Of a stretch of DNA of 64,000 nucleotides, positions 42,749 to 52,608 are shown one piece after another (position 1 is the first letter of the stretch; the number at the start of each line of letters is the position of its first letter). The stretch covers positions 1-64,000 of the forward strand of contig NZ_JANJGU010000016.1 of NCBI RefSeq assembly GCF_024626525.1, read 5' to 3'. Under the pieces are notes generated by a model. The model saw only the letters and a program-made list of their open reading frames with translations, was not told the origin of the DNA and searched no databases. The position numbers and the translations under genes are program-made. The DNA is from Lederbergia panacisoli. GTDB taxonomy: Bacteria; Bacillota; Bacilli; Bacillales; Bacillaceae_C.

Positions 42749-44470
42749 ATGATTCGGAACTCTCTTATTGTAAAGTTATTTTGCAGCATTTGCCTCATTC
42801 TCGTTCCACTTATCGTCATTTTAATCATTAATAATTATTACTCTGTTGGTGTAATAAGGAATCAGGTAGAGCAATCAAATAAAAAAATGTTGAATCTGCA
42901 TATGAATGAAATTGACAAGCAATTGGAAAACACCGGGAACTTTGTATATCAACTATCAAATCACGTGGATATCTTATCCTTACAAAAAAAGGAAGATGTA
43001 GATTACAATAATGTCGTCAAAGCAAAACTACGACTATATCAAACCATTTCTAAACAAGCGAATTTTTATATGCCGGTAGATTCACTTTTCATCTATACTG
43101 CGGGTTATGATGAAATGATTTATACGCAAAAATTTGGCAATAGCTATACGGAAAGAGTGGAAACGGCAAATGAAATAAAAAATGTATTACATAAAAACGG
43201 AAAAGAATTACCGGATGGTAAATGGACCCTCTGGAAAGGGGAGCACCATTATTATTTGCTTTATATCATTAATAATGAAGATGTGTTTACTGGTGCATGG
43301 ATGAATATTGATAAATTAATCACCCCTCTAAAACACATTAAATTTGGTGAACTAGGCAGAACCGTGATTACTACCTCTAACTATCTACCAATTACCCATA
43401 ATAAATTTCTTCAATCAGAGGACATTGAATTAAAGAAGCAATCTGAGTCGTACTTAATTAAAGGGAAAAGTGATCAGTTTATTGTCATGAATGAGCCATC
43501 CATAAATGGAGATTTCAATATTGTTGCCTTAATACCTGAACAAACTATTTTACAAGATTTGCCGTTTATACAACGGATTTCGATATATATTACGATAGGA
43601 TCTATTCTATTTTTGTTGCTGTTTGTTATATTGATGAGAAATATATTTCTAAAACCCATCCTTCAAATTGTCCATGCGATGAAAAAATTACGCAATGGCG
43701 ATTTGAATATTCGTCTACCAAAGGCGAAAAGTTCAACTGAATTCGAAATGATGAATGAATCTTTCAATCGGATGATTTCGGATATTCATCGTTTGAAAAT
43801 TGACGTATATGAAAAGAAAATAAATTTACAAAAGGCAGAATTAAAACATTTACAGTTGCAAATTAATCCTCATTTTTTCCTAAATTCCTTGAATATTATA
43901 TATAATTTAGCAACAGTGAAGGACTTTTCTTTAATCCAACAGATGTCCCAATCTCTAGCTAATTATTTTCGGTTTATGTTCAAGAGTAATTCATATTTTG
44001 TCAGCTTAGAAGATGAACTAAAACATACACAAAATTATTTAAACATCCAGCAATTACGATTTCCTGATGCTTTTACATATCACCTCGATGTTGACCCAAA
44101 GTGGAATAAAGTTAAAATACCTCCACTTATTATTCAATCACTTGTTGAAAATATTATAAAACACGGACTTAATTTGGATGATACAATGGAAATTCTGATA
44201 AAAGTATGGCAAAAGGATTCAAAGGATGATTTTATTTTCATTCAAGTAGATGATACAGGAGATGGGTTCTCGAAGGATATTTTATCCATGCTAAATAAGG
44301 ACGAACCTATTATTACAGAGAATGGTGAGCGTATTGGCATATGGAACATAAAAAAGAGATTGGAATTACTATATGGGAAAGACAGGACGAATATTGAATT
44401 TGGAAATCAAGTAGGGGCTTCGGTAAAAATAAAACTTCCATTAAGTACAAAGGATGTAGGGGATGAATAA
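42749..44470 (+). CDS. YesM-type sensor histidine kinase
   Basis: A 573-residue sensor. AGGTGA suits the ATG at 42749 better than the GTG at 42740. Two membrane helices (about 8-28 and 280-300) flank an exported Cache-like sensing domain. A HAMP segment follows (LKPILQIVHAMKKLRNGDLN). The His_kinase domain has QINPHFFLNSLN, whose His is the phospho-acceptor, and a HATPase completes it (ENIIKHGLN, DDTGDGF, GIWNIKKRLELLYG). It pairs with the regulator starting one base after its stop. Such pairs control adjacent oligosaccharide importers in Bacillales. Confidence 0.9.
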   Translation: MIRNSLIVKLFCSICLILVPLIVILIINNYYSVGVIRNQVEQSNKKMLNLHMNEIDKQLENTGNFVYQLSNHVDILSLQKKEDVDYNNVVKAKLRLYQTISKQANFYMPVDSLFIYTAGYDEMIYTQKFGNSYTERVETANEIKNVLHKNGKELPDGKWTLWKGEHHYYLLYIINNEDVFTGAWMNIDKLITPLKHIKFGELGRTVITTSNYLPITHNKFLQSEDIELKKQSESYLIKGKSDQFIVMNEPSINGDFNIVALIPEQTILQDLPFIQRISIYITIGSILFLLLFVILMRNIFLKPILQIVHAMKKLRNGDLNIRLPKAKSSTEFEMMNESFNRMISDIHRLKIDVYEKKINLQKAELKHLQLQINPHFFLNSLNIIYNLATVKDFSLIQQMSQSLANYFRFMFKSNSYFVSLEDELKHTQNYLNIQQLRFPDAFTYHLDVDPKWNKVKIPPLIIQSLVENIIKHGLNLDDTMEILIKVWQKDSKDDFIFIQVDDTGDGFSKDILSMLNKDEPIITENGERIGIWNIKKRLELLYGKDRTNIEFGNQVGASVKIKLPLSTKDVGDE

Positions 44471-46069
44471 ATGACAAACATGAATGTACTTATTGTCGAT
44501 GATGAAGTTCATGCAGTTAGAGGAATCTTGGCAGGTGTTGATTGGGAAGAGCTTGGAATTGTATCTGTATTTACGGCACATAACAAAAAACAAGCCCAGT
44601 CTATATTTGAACATCATCATATCGATTTATTATTAAGTGATATCGATATGCCAAAAGGGTCTGGAATCGAATTATTATCATGGGTAAGGGAATATCATCC
44701 TGACACAGAGGCCATTTTTATTTCTTGTCACTCTGAATTTGCGTTTGCAAAACAGGCGGTCAAATTGAAAAGCTTGAATTATTTGTTAAAGCCGATTGAC
44801 TATAAAGAATTGGAAGATGAGATCAAGGAAGCCATTCAAAAAATCCAAGAGAATCGGAATCTAAATCAGCTAGAAGAGTCATTTTTACATCTGCAGGAAA
44901 TGCATCGTTCCAATCAAAAAGAAACCTTTTGGAGAAATTTGATTGACGAAATGATTCCTTCTTCGGAAAAGGAAATAAACGATTATCTGAATAAATACGA
45001 AATTAAATTTGGCATAGATGCACAGTTTCTCCCTATTCTTGCGCATATACAATACCGACCTAATGAGGAGCTTTTATTTCACGAGGAAGCGGAAAAAAAA
45101 GCCGCTCATTATGTTCAAACAGAAATAATGAAACTGGAATCAAATGTAACGGTGATTCAATTATCAGCAACTCACCTACTATTTATTTCGGAAGAACTAG
45201 TTAACCATAACCAAATCGTCAATCATTGTGATCAAATTATTACACAGTTCAAACAATCACTTTATTTGGACTTTTGTTTTTATATAGGGAAACAAACTGA
45301 GTTAAACAACTTGGTCTCGGTTGTGCACGAGTTAAAAAGAATGGATAAAAATAATGTTATACATACAAATAAAACATTCTCGATAGAACATCATAATAGT
45401 AGCTATTTTACACCGAATCTACCAAAGACAACGTGGATTGAATTAATGAAAAATGGTTCCAAAGATAAGATTCTTGATGAAATTCAACAATTTATTACAT
45501 CTTGGAAAATAGCAGACATGAATGTCACACGAAATTCTCTTCATGTGTTTTACCAAGATTTTTTGCAAATTATTTTCTATCTCTTGCAAACAAAAGGGTT
45601 GGAAGCAAATAAAGTTTTTTCAAACAAAGTGTTGCTAAATGAACTAGAAAACATAGGAACGATAGATGACTTCAAGGAATGGATCCTCTTCTTAACGACA
45701 TTAACGATGGAACAAATTCATCCGAATGAAGATAGCTGTTCCGTGGTTGACAAAGTTAAGGAATTTATTAATGAAAATATCAGTATCCACAAATTAACGA
45801 GGGACGACATCGCTAATCATGTCTATTTAAATCCCGATTATTTAACAAGGATCTTCAAAAAACAAACTGGCGTATCTATATCAACATATATGCAACATGT
45901 AAGAATGGAAAAGGCAAAACAACTGCTTACACAAACGGAACTCCCTATTAGTACAGTAGGGCTAGAATGCGGTTATACAAATTTCTCCTATTTCTCAACC
46001 TTATTTAAAAATTATACCCATCTAAATCCAATGGAATTTAGAAGAACAGTTATGAATCAAGAATCCTGA
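44471..46069 (+). CDS. YesN-type response regulator with AraC HTH
   Basis: A 532-residue regulator. The receiver domain (about 1-120) has VDDEVHAVRG and phospho-acceptor Asp in LLLSDIDMPKG, with Lys in YLLKPID. A long central region of about 280 residues of the YesN type follows. Two AraC helix-turn-helix motifs end the protein (LTRDDIANHVYLNPDYLTRIFKKQTG and PISTVGLECGYTNFSYFSTLFKNY). It is coupled to the YesM-like kinase and is followed by a terminator and the importer genes, its likely targets. Confidence 0.9.
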   Translation: MTNMNVLIVDDEVHAVRGILAGVDWEELGIVSVFTAHNKKQAQSIFEHHHIDLLLSDIDMPKGSGIELLSWVREYHPDTEAIFISCHSEFAFAKQAVKLKSLNYLLKPIDYKELEDEIKEAIQKIQENRNLNQLEESFLHLQEMHRSNQKETFWRNLIDEMIPSSEKEINDYLNKYEIKFGIDAQFLPILAHIQYRPNEELLFHEEAEKKAAHYVQTEIMKLESNVTVIQLSATHLLFISEELVNHNQIVNHCDQIITQFKQSLYLDFCFYIGKQTELNNLVSVVHELKRMDKNNVIHTNKTFSIEHHNSSYFTPNLPKTTWIELMKNGSKDKILDEIQQFITSWKIADMNVTRNSLHVFYQDFLQIIFYLLQTKGLEANKVFSNKVLLNELENIGTIDDFKEWILFLTTLTMEQIHPNEDSCSVVDKVKEFINENISIHKLTRDDIANHVYLNPDYLTRIFKKQTGVSISTYMQHVRMEKAKQLLTQTELPISTVGLECGYTNFSYFSTLFKNYTHLNPMEFRRTVMNQES

Positions 46070-46075
46070 TTAAAC

Positions 46076-46111
46076 ATGTGCTCTGCAATTTCTGTAGAAG
46101 CACATTTTTTT
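46076..46111 (+). terminator. Rho-independent terminator
   Basis: ATGTGCT (46076-46082) pairs with AGCACAT (46099-46105), followed by TTTTTT. It separates the regulatory pair from the importer genes. Confidence 0.8.
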
Positions 46112-46248
46112 GTGCAGCAGTTTTCGCATGGTTTTGTTTAAAAGTCTGAAAAACAAAAATGATATGTCGGATTATGAAAAGTATATTGTTAGAAAGTTCG
46201 TTATAGTTAATCAAGAGAAAAAAATATTGAGTATAGGGGGATTTTGAA

Positions 46249-47742
46249 ATGTCAAAACATTTAAAATCAATGAAAACATTACTGACGATACTGATTGTAT
46301 CCTTATTGGTTATTTCAGGATGTGGATCAAAAAAGGATGGAAATACAGCGGGTTCCAATGGGAAAGATGCAGCACCATATGAATTGACGATGGCCTATAT
46401 TGCATCTTCCAATGTTGATGATATTAAAAATGTCCAAGAAGAAATTAATAAGATAACAAAAGAAAAAATTAATGTCAATGTAACATTATTACCTATTGGT
46501 GGTGGTGCATGGACACAGCAAACAAACCTGATGTTAACTGGTACAGAAAAACTAGATTTAATTGTATCCTCATCTTTCTATAACTATAGTACACAAGCCG
46601 CTAAAGGGCAGCTTCTTCCGTTGGATGAACTACTAGAGTCACATGGAAAAGGCGTCTTAGAAACTATGCCAGAACATATGATCAATGCTACAAAAATTGA
46701 TGGAAAAATCTATGGCGTTCCAAGTGTTAGGGACTGGGCATCAGATCATGGATTTATTATGAGAAAAGATTTAGTTGAAAAATATAACATTGATTTATCA
46801 AAAGTAAAAACAATTGAAGATATGGGCGACATTTTCAAAACGATAAAAGAGAATGAACCAACAATAGACCCAATTGTTAACACAGGTACATTACTTTCCG
46901 TTGCTGAAACATATATTTATCCGTTTTTTGATCGTTTAGGCGATAATATCGGAGTATTGGAAATGAAAGAAGATAACTGGAAAGTTGAAAACCTATTTGA
47001 AAGTCCGATATACAAAGATGCCGTAAGTTTAGCAAGAGAATGGTATAAAGCTGGCTACATTATGAAAGATGCTGCAACTTCTGATGAAGTTGGTTATAAC
47101 ATTGTGAAGTCTGGTAAAGGATTTGGTTATTTCACGAATATGAAGCCAGGACTCGAAACACAAGAAACAATCCGTTCAGGTCATGAAATGGTGGCTGTAA
47201 GGGTAACAGAACCATTCCAATTCACAACTTCCGCAACAAGTTTTATGATGTCACTTGCAAGAAATAGTGAAAACCCTGAAAAAGCAATGGAATTTATGAA
47301 CCTTTTATATACTGATGCAGATATTATGAACTTATTAACTTTAGGTATTGAAGGTAAGCACTACACAATTGATGACGAAGGTTTTGCTGTACAGCCAGAA
47401 GGTGAAAGCAATTATGTATTTAACCAGTGGTTAATTGGAAACAACTTCCTTACTCATGTTTGGAAAGGGAATGAAAAAGATTACTGGAAACAACTTTCTG
47501 AATTTAACGAAAGTGCAAAAGCCTCTCCTGCTTTCGGATTTAGCTTTGATGTTACACCGGTAAAAACAGAGATTGCTGCGACTGCAAACGTACTGGAACA
47601 ATACCGAGCTGGATTGGAAACAGGAACATTGGATCCTGAAAAGTCATTGCCAGAATTTATTAAGAAATTAAAAAGCGCCGGTTCAGATAAAATTATGGAA
47701 GAAAAGCAAAAGCAACTTGATGAGTGGAGAAAGAAGAATTAA
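46249..47742 (+). CDS. Sugar-binding lipoprotein (LplA/YtcQ-type, DUF3502 end)
   Basis: A 497-residue binding protein. Signal with lipobox ISGC (Cys25). Lobes: AYIASSNVDDIKNVQEEINK and GGGAWTQQTNLMLTGTEKLDL near the start. The C-terminal DUF3502-type segment is ASPAFGFSFDVTPVKTEIAA with the closing LKSAGSDKIMEEKQKQLDEW. RBS AGGGGGATTTTGAA. First gene of the importer operon. The substrate is unknown; family members bind oligosaccharides such as rhamnogalacturonan or xylan fragments. Confidence 0.9.
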   Translation: MSKHLKSMKTLLTILIVSLLVISGCGSKKDGNTAGSNGKDAAPYELTMAYIASSNVDDIKNVQEEINKITKEKINVNVTLLPIGGGAWTQQTNLMLTGTEKLDLIVSSSFYNYSTQAAKGQLLPLDELLESHGKGVLETMPEHMINATKIDGKIYGVPSVRDWASDHGFIMRKDLVEKYNIDLSKVKTIEDMGDIFKTIKENEPTIDPIVNTGTLLSVAETYIYPFFDRLGDNIGVLEMKEDNWKVENLFESPIYKDAVSLAREWYKAGYIMKDAATSDEVGYNIVKSGKGFGYFTNMKPGLETQETIRSGHEMVAVRVTEPFQFTTSATSFMMSLARNSENPEKAMEFMNLLYTDADIMNLLTLGIEGKHYTIDDEGFAVQPEGESNYVFNQWLIGNNFLTHVWKGNEKDYWKQLSEFNESAKASPAFGFSFDVTPVKTEIAATANVLEQYRAGLETGTLDPEKSLPEFIKKLKSAGSDKIMEEKQKQLDEWRKKN

Positions 47743-47774
47743 TCGTTGTATACAAACGATCATAAATAAATCGT

Positions 47775-47804
47775 AAGTAGAGAACTGTTTTACGTTCTCT
47801 ACTT
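47775..47804 (+). other. Intercistronic hairpin after the binding-protein gene
   Basis: AAGTAGAGAAC (47775-47785) pairs with GTTCTCTACTT (47794-47804). No T-run follows directly. This is the usual place for a stabilising or attenuating hairpin that keeps binding protein in excess over permeases. Confidence 0.65.
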
Positions 47805-47872
47805 ATGTGATTTTACAACTTAAAACATATTTAGGTAAAAGCTTTTATTCCATTTTGAAGAGGTGATATATA

Positions 47873-48844
47873 TTGGAACATGTTTCAACAATCAAACCTA
47901 AAAGAAAAGTAGGATCAAAGGCAAAATCAACATATAAAAAAGCGAAATTTTTAAGATTTCTTCCTTTATTTATCATGATGTTACCAGGATTAATCTATCT
48001 ACTAATCAATAATTATCTACCTATGTTTGGATTAATTATTGCGTTTAAGGATGTTAATTATGCTACTGGGATTTTTGCCAGTGATTGGGTTGGATTTGAA
48101 AACTTCAAATATCTTTTTGGAACAAGAGATGCATTCATTATTACTCGTAATACGATTTTATATAATGGTCTATTTATTGTTTTAAATACAGTTTTTGCTG
48201 TAGCAGCTGCCATTTTGTTAAATGAAATTAAAAATAAATTTGCGGCTCGTTTTTATCAAAGTGCGATTTTATTGCCTTTTTTGATTTCAATGGTAATTGT
48301 TAGTTATTTAGCCAATGCATTTTTAAGCACTGATGTCGGCTTTTTCAATAATACAATTTTACCAATGTTGGGCAAAGAGGAAATATCATGGTACACCGAG
48401 GCTTCGCTATGGCCATACATATTAACATTCGTTAGTACTTGGAAGGGCATTGGTTTTTTATGTGTCATTTATTTAGCAGCCATTGTTGGAATTGATGGAG
48501 AGCTCTATGAGGCGGCTACATTGGATGGTGCAAATAAGTGGCAACAAATACGCTTCGTCACCATACCGCTCATTATGCCCATTATTATTATGATGACATT
48601 ACTTGCGATCGGTAAAATTTTCTACTCCGATTTTGGATTGTTCTTCCAAGTGCCGATGAATTCAGGGGCATTATATGATACAACAAATGTTATCGATACG
48701 TATGTGTATCGTGGTCTGATACAGCTTGGGGATATCGGGATGTCTGCTGCGGCTGGACTTTATCAATCTATCGTAGGTTTTGTGCTTGTTCTATTATCCA
48801 ACTGGGCAGTTCGAGTAAGAGATAAGGATAGTGCATTATTTTAG
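47873..48844 (+). CDS. ABC sugar permease LplB-type
   Basis: A 323-residue permease from TTG 47873 behind GAGGTGATATATA. Six membrane helices follow a basic N-terminus. The EAA loop is YEAATLDGANKWQQIRFVTIPLI, the site that docks to the ATPase. It forms a heterodimer with the product of the gene starting at 48863. No ATPase is encoded in the locus, so an MsmX-type shared ATPase elsewhere is expected. Confidence 0.9.
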   Translation: MEHVSTIKPKRKVGSKAKSTYKKAKFLRFLPLFIMMLPGLIYLLINNYLPMFGLIIAFKDVNYATGIFASDWVGFENFKYLFGTRDAFIITRNTILYNGLFIVLNTVFAVAAAILLNEIKNKFAARFYQSAILLPFLISMVIVSYLANAFLSTDVGFFNNTILPMLGKEEISWYTEASLWPYILTFVSTWKGIGFLCVIYLAAIVGIDGELYEAATLDGANKWQQIRFVTIPLIMPIIIMMTLLAIGKIFYSDFGLFFQVPMNSGALYDTTNVIDTYVYRGLIQLGDIGMSAAAGLYQSIVGFVLVLLSNWAVRVRDKDSALF

Positions 48845-48862
48845 AGAAAAGGTGATTTGAAA

Positions 48863-49750
48863 ATGGTAACATCAGACCGTATAACACAAACCGTATCACA
48901 TATTTTCCTGGCTCTTCTCGCCATTCTTAGTATCATTCCATTCATTATCTTAATATCTTCTTCGTTAACGTCCGAAGAATTCATTTTAAGAGAAGGGTAT
49001 AATTTTATCCCTGCTGAGTTTAGTCTTTCAGCATATGAATATTTAATAAAGAATTCTAGCAGCATCCTGAGAGCATACGGAATCACTGTTTTTGTGACAG
49101 TCGCAGGAACGATTGCAAGCTTAGCCATTACCGCCATGCTTGCATACTCACTTTCAAGAAGAGATTTGCCGTATCGGAATATCCTAGCATTTTTCGTATT
49201 CTTTACATTACTGTTTAACGGTGGACTTGTCCCAACCTATTTGGTATACACTCAAATTTTTGATGTGAAAAATACAATATGGGCACTTATTGTTCCAGGA
49301 TTGTTAGTGAATGGATTTAATGTTTTACTCATGAGATCCTTTTTTATGACATCTATTCCGGAACCCGTTATCGAATCAGCTAGAATGGATGGTGCAGGAG
49401 AATTTAGGACATTTTATTCAATTGTTTTACCACTATCATTACCCATCCTTGCAACAATCGGTTTATTGCAAACCATTGTCTATTGGAATGACTGGTTTAA
49501 TGGGTTAATTTATATTACGGATAAAGAAATGTTCAGCATCCAGAATATGTTAAATAGAATGCTTAGTGATATTCAATTCTTAGCGGAAGGCACTTTAGGC
49601 ACAAATGCAAGTGAAGCTGCATCGCAAATTCCGAGTACATCCGTACGAATGGCGATAGCGGTTGTTGGTGTGCTGCCTATCATTGTGGCTTATCCTTTCT
49701 TCCAAAAGTATCTTGTAAAAGGCATTGCATTAGGTGCAGTTAAAGGGTAA
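48863..49750 (+). CDS. ABC sugar permease LplC/YtcP-type
   Basis: A 295-residue permease. A TTG at 48857 is in frame but only four bases from AAAGGTG, so the ATG at 48863 is preferred. Six helices; EAA-like loop IESARMDGAGEFRTFYSIVLPL; C-terminal FFQKYLVKGIALGAVKG. This full-length copy shows what is missing from the truncated permease at 29322-30041 and the relic at 33130-33246. Confidence 0.9.
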   Translation: MVTSDRITQTVSHIFLALLAILSIIPFIILISSSLTSEEFILREGYNFIPAEFSLSAYEYLIKNSSSILRAYGITVFVTVAGTIASLAITAMLAYSLSRRDLPYRNILAFFVFFTLLFNGGLVPTYLVYTQIFDVKNTIWALIVPGLLVNGFNVLLMRSFFMTSIPEPVIESARMDGAGEFRTFYSIVLPLSLPILATIGLLQTIVYWNDWFNGLIYITDKEMFSIQNMLNRMLSDIQFLAEGTLGTNASEAASQIPSTSVRMAIAVVGVLPIIVAYPFFQKYLVKGIALGAVKG

Positions 49751-49807
49751 TCATCTAAAGTCACGATCACCTGTGTTCATAAAAGGTTAAATATTGGGGG
49801 GAAAGTA

Positions 49808-50668
49808 ATGGCTGTAGAATTTGGATTGCAATTGTTTTCTGTTAGAGATGAAATAAATAAAGATTTCATTGGAACATTAGAAAAAATAGCTTCGATCGGG
49901 TATAAAAATCTTGAAATATTCTTTCATGGAGATGATCTTTCCTCGACGATTGGAGATTTGACACCTGAAGAGTTAAAAAGTGAATTAGATCGACTTGCAT
50001 TAAAGGCTGTTTCTTCTCATATAGCAGAGGAGCATTTGGAAGCTGGAAAAATAGACGAGGTAATGAAATATGCTAAAGTGATTGGAATTCAATCACTCGT
50101 TGTTGCGATTGCCTATTTTAAGAATAAAGAAGAGGTAGTAGCTTTTTCGAAAAAATTAAATGAAGCTGGAGCTTTACTTGCGAAAAATGGGTTGCAGCTA
50201 TATTATCATAATCATTATCATGAATTTCAAACTTTCGATGGTGAATATGTATTAGACATTATGCTAGAAAATACGGATAAAGAATTAGTGAAAATAGAGT
50301 TTGATACTTATTGGGCTCTTAGAGGTGGGATAAACCCAGTGACCTATCTAGAAAAAATAGGCGAAAGATGTGATCTTATCCACCAAAAAGATTTATCGGC
50401 GAATGTCGATGTGATTAACGTATTCAAGAAGTTAGAAAAGGATACCGTTCTAAACAGAGATTCGATGATGAAAATACGTAATATTGACGACTTTACGGAA
50501 GCTGGGCAAGGGATCATGGATATTCCCGCGATTGTAGAAACATTTAAAAACAATTCCAATTCAAAATATCTTTTTATAGAACAGGATTGGACGAAGAAAA
50601 ATCAATTGGAAAGTATCGAAATTAGCTATGAGTATATTTCCAAGTTATTTCATGATCAAATAAAATAG
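49808..50668 (+). CDS. Sugar phosphate isomerase/epimerase (TIM barrel)
   Basis: A 286-residue xylose-isomerase-like protein: LQLFSVRDEINKDFIGTLEK at the start, the histidine cluster YYHNHYHEF, the metal site KIEFDTYWALRGG, then DLIHQKDLS and FIEQDW at the end. GGGGGGAAAGTA precedes the ATG. Last gene of the YesMN-controlled importer locus, 57 bases after the permease and before a strong terminator. It presumably acts on the imported sugar inside the cell. Confidence 0.85.
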   Translation: MAVEFGLQLFSVRDEINKDFIGTLEKIASIGYKNLEIFFHGDDLSSTIGDLTPEELKSELDRLALKAVSSHIAEEHLEAGKIDEVMKYAKVIGIQSLVVAIAYFKNKEEVVAFSKKLNEAGALLAKNGLQLYYHNHYHEFQTFDGEYVLDIMLENTDKELVKIEFDTYWALRGGINPVTYLEKIGERCDLIHQKDLSANVDVINVFKKLEKDTVLNRDSMMKIRNIDDFTEAGQGIMDIPAIVETFKNNSNSKYLFIEQDWTKKNQLESIEISYEYISKLFHDQIK

Positions 50669-50681
50669 GCTTTAGGTGACA

Positions 50682-50728
50682 AATGGTGTAAGGGATTATT
50701 GATACTGTAATCCTTTACACCATTTTTA
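50682..50728 (+). terminator. Rho-independent terminator
   Basis: AATGGTGTAAGGGATTA (50682-50698) pairs with TAATCCTTTACACCATT (50708-50724), then TTTATTT. It ends the sugar-uptake locus. Confidence 0.85.
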
Positions 50729-50837
50729 TTTGGAGATAGAAATTAGAATTTCCTTTTGCTTCACAAATCCCTGATATTCTTTTGAAATTTTACTAGAACC
50801 TAACATTATCTTTAGATGTCATGACTTTATCAAATAT

Positions 50838-51824
50838 CTACCTAGGTGCCCACAAAGTATCGAAACCATTTTCGATGGAATAATCATAAAGTAAAATAAC
50901 TTTCTTATCCTTGTAGTTTTCCATAAGTACGGTTGATTCAGTTGGCATATGATAAAGTTGCTCATTTCGATCAATGATGATATCTAAAAACGGACGTTGC
51001 GGTACCTTATCACTTTTTGATAAATTACAAGTTCGACATGCTAAAACCAAATTCCATATTTGATCGGATTGCACGAAAGACCATGGGATGAAATGATCGA
51101 CATGAATATTACCCATTCGCTCCGATAACCTCTTTCCACAATAAAAGCATTTATTTTCAAAATGGCTCAATAGTATAGTTTCAAATCGCTTTAGTGATCC
51201 CCTTTTCGCTATACTCTCCACCTTATTCAGCAAAAAGTTAATATTCATATTTTCATTCAATTCTTCAATCATCACGGCCATATGATAGTTTACGAGATTA
51301 ACTAGCAATCGTTGATACCTTAACATAAATTGATGAACAACAGGATGTAGTCTAAAAACTTCCAATTTGTGATCAAATGCGTAAAACTGGCCTCTAGTAT
51401 CTCCATAAAGGGCGCCAAAAACATTCTCCTTCATGACACTTTTCATGAAGGAAACCAATTTCAATTGTAAGGTTTCTTGAATCTTGTCAAAGCTAAACTC
51501 ACTTGGAATAGCATGTTTCTGTTGAAATTCCTGAATAACAGTGACAGCTCTGGCATTTTTCGGCCCTCTATTTTGCTTCACTAAATTGTGATGAACTACT
51601 AAATTCCAATATATTTTTGCAAAAGAGTAGGCAAGCTGATTATAGGTTAACTCATACTGATCATTGATCTGATATAAGTTTTCAATGATCGATTTCATTA
51701 AAACATACTTATAAGTGGAAGATTTTACAGATTTGCTGGACAATACTACTGTGAAAACTCTCCATATCTCTTCATCTGTCATGTATTGTTCTTTAAGTTC
51801 TCCAACTTTTAGCTTATGACTCAT
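50838..51824 (-). CDS. HNH endonuclease domain protein
   Basis: A 328-residue protein. GAGGTG is placed for the ATG at 51824; a TTG twelve bases earlier is less likely. The C-terminal third holds an HNH nuclease: CFYCGKRLS, the catalytic pair HVDHFIPWS, NLVLACRTCNLSKSDK. The N-terminal 200 residues are helical and not recognised; they could bind DNA or a partner. It is separated by 8 bases from the MazG-like gene and lies at the edge of the defence island, so a role in phage restriction is plausible, not shown. Confidence 0.8.
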   Translation of the reverse strand: MSHKLKVGELKEQYMTDEEIWRVFTVVLSSKSVKSSTYKYVLMKSIIENLYQINDQYELTYNQLAYSFAKIYWNLVVHHNLVKQNRGPKNARAVTVIQEFQQKHAIPSEFSFDKIQETLQLKLVSFMKSVMKENVFGALYGDTRGQFYAFDHKLEVFRLHPVVHQFMLRYQRLLVNLVNYHMAVMIEELNENMNINFLLNKVESIAKRGSLKRFETILLSHFENKCFYCGKRLSERMGNIHVDHFIPWSFVQSDQIWNLVLACRTCNLSKSDKVPQRPFLDIIIDRNEQLYHMPTESTVLMENYKDKKVILLYDYSIENGFDTLWAPR

Positions 51825-51832
51825 GTTGCACC

Positions 51833-52162
51833 TCAATCAAGATCTTCAACTTCTATTAAAAACACCCTATCCTCAAAAGCTCCAAGGTCTTCAGCTTTTC
51901 TTTTGCGAATCGCTTCAACCTCTTCCATAGAGCTGCTATGTAATTTAACTAAACCATTCATAATTTCAAGTAAATCAGCTAACTCTTCCAAAGCTGCTTC
52001 ATTTGTTTCAGCATTAAGGTATTCATCCAATTCTTCTTTTGCCTTTTTTCTTAATTCATCGAAGTAACTTTTTTCTGTCAATATGGAAACCTTTGCTCGT
52101 TTACCCTTCTCCTTAATAATATAAGGGATCCTATCACGAACAAGTTTGTTGTATATTGGCAT
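51833..52162 (-). CDS. MazG/HisE-like nucleotide pyrophosphohydrolase
   Basis: A 109-residue protein of the phosphoribosyl-ATP pyrophosphohydrolase-like (MazG-type) family: YNKLVRDRIPYIIKEKGKRA, KAKEELDEYLN and ALEELADLLEIMNGL, giving the ExxE...ExxD metal-binding pattern. GAGGTGAAAAAAACTT precedes the ATG. Such enzymes hydrolyse non-canonical or signalling nucleoside triphosphates and are often found in defence islands. It is coupled with the HNH gene. Confidence 0.8.
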   Translation of the reverse strand: MPIYNKLVRDRIPYIIKEKGKRAKVSILTEKSYFDELRKKAKEELDEYLNAETNEAALEELADLLEIMNGLVKLHSSSMEEVEAIRKRKAEDLGAFEDRVFLIEVEDLD

Positions 52163-52608
52163 AAGTTTTTTTCACCTCGCACTTTTATTATTAGAATAGC
52201 TTTGATAAATACAAAGTTGCCTTATAACGAGTTCAACAAATCTTTATGTATCTCTCTTAACTAGAGCTATGGGATCTACAATCCAAATGTACCTTTTCAT
52301 CCAAACTCACTTTCCCAAATAAATCCAAAATGCTTATTACTGCCTTTTAAACCCTTTTTTAAAAATTTTTTGCGGTTGATTCATTGCTTTCACCTAACTC
52401 AAGAGTTTGACTTACCACCCCTTTTTCGGCTCAAATATCTTCATTTAATGAAACTTCTAGATCTATATAATGACTTCAGTGTAATGCTTAATGATAGTAT
52501 TGAATTTATTGGAATTGTATGTATTATCAATAAAAAAATAAAAAGTCCTCTGATTATGTTAATATATCTTACATTAATCATTAAACTTTTTATCTACCAA
52601 TTATATTG
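52163..52608. other. Gap between the HNH/MazG pair and the methyltransferase
   Basis: About 445 bases. It must hold the promoter of the HNH/MazG pair and the end of the methyltransferase operon. A plus-strand frame of 80 codons exists but has no RBS. No clear terminator hairpin was found. Confidence 0.35.
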
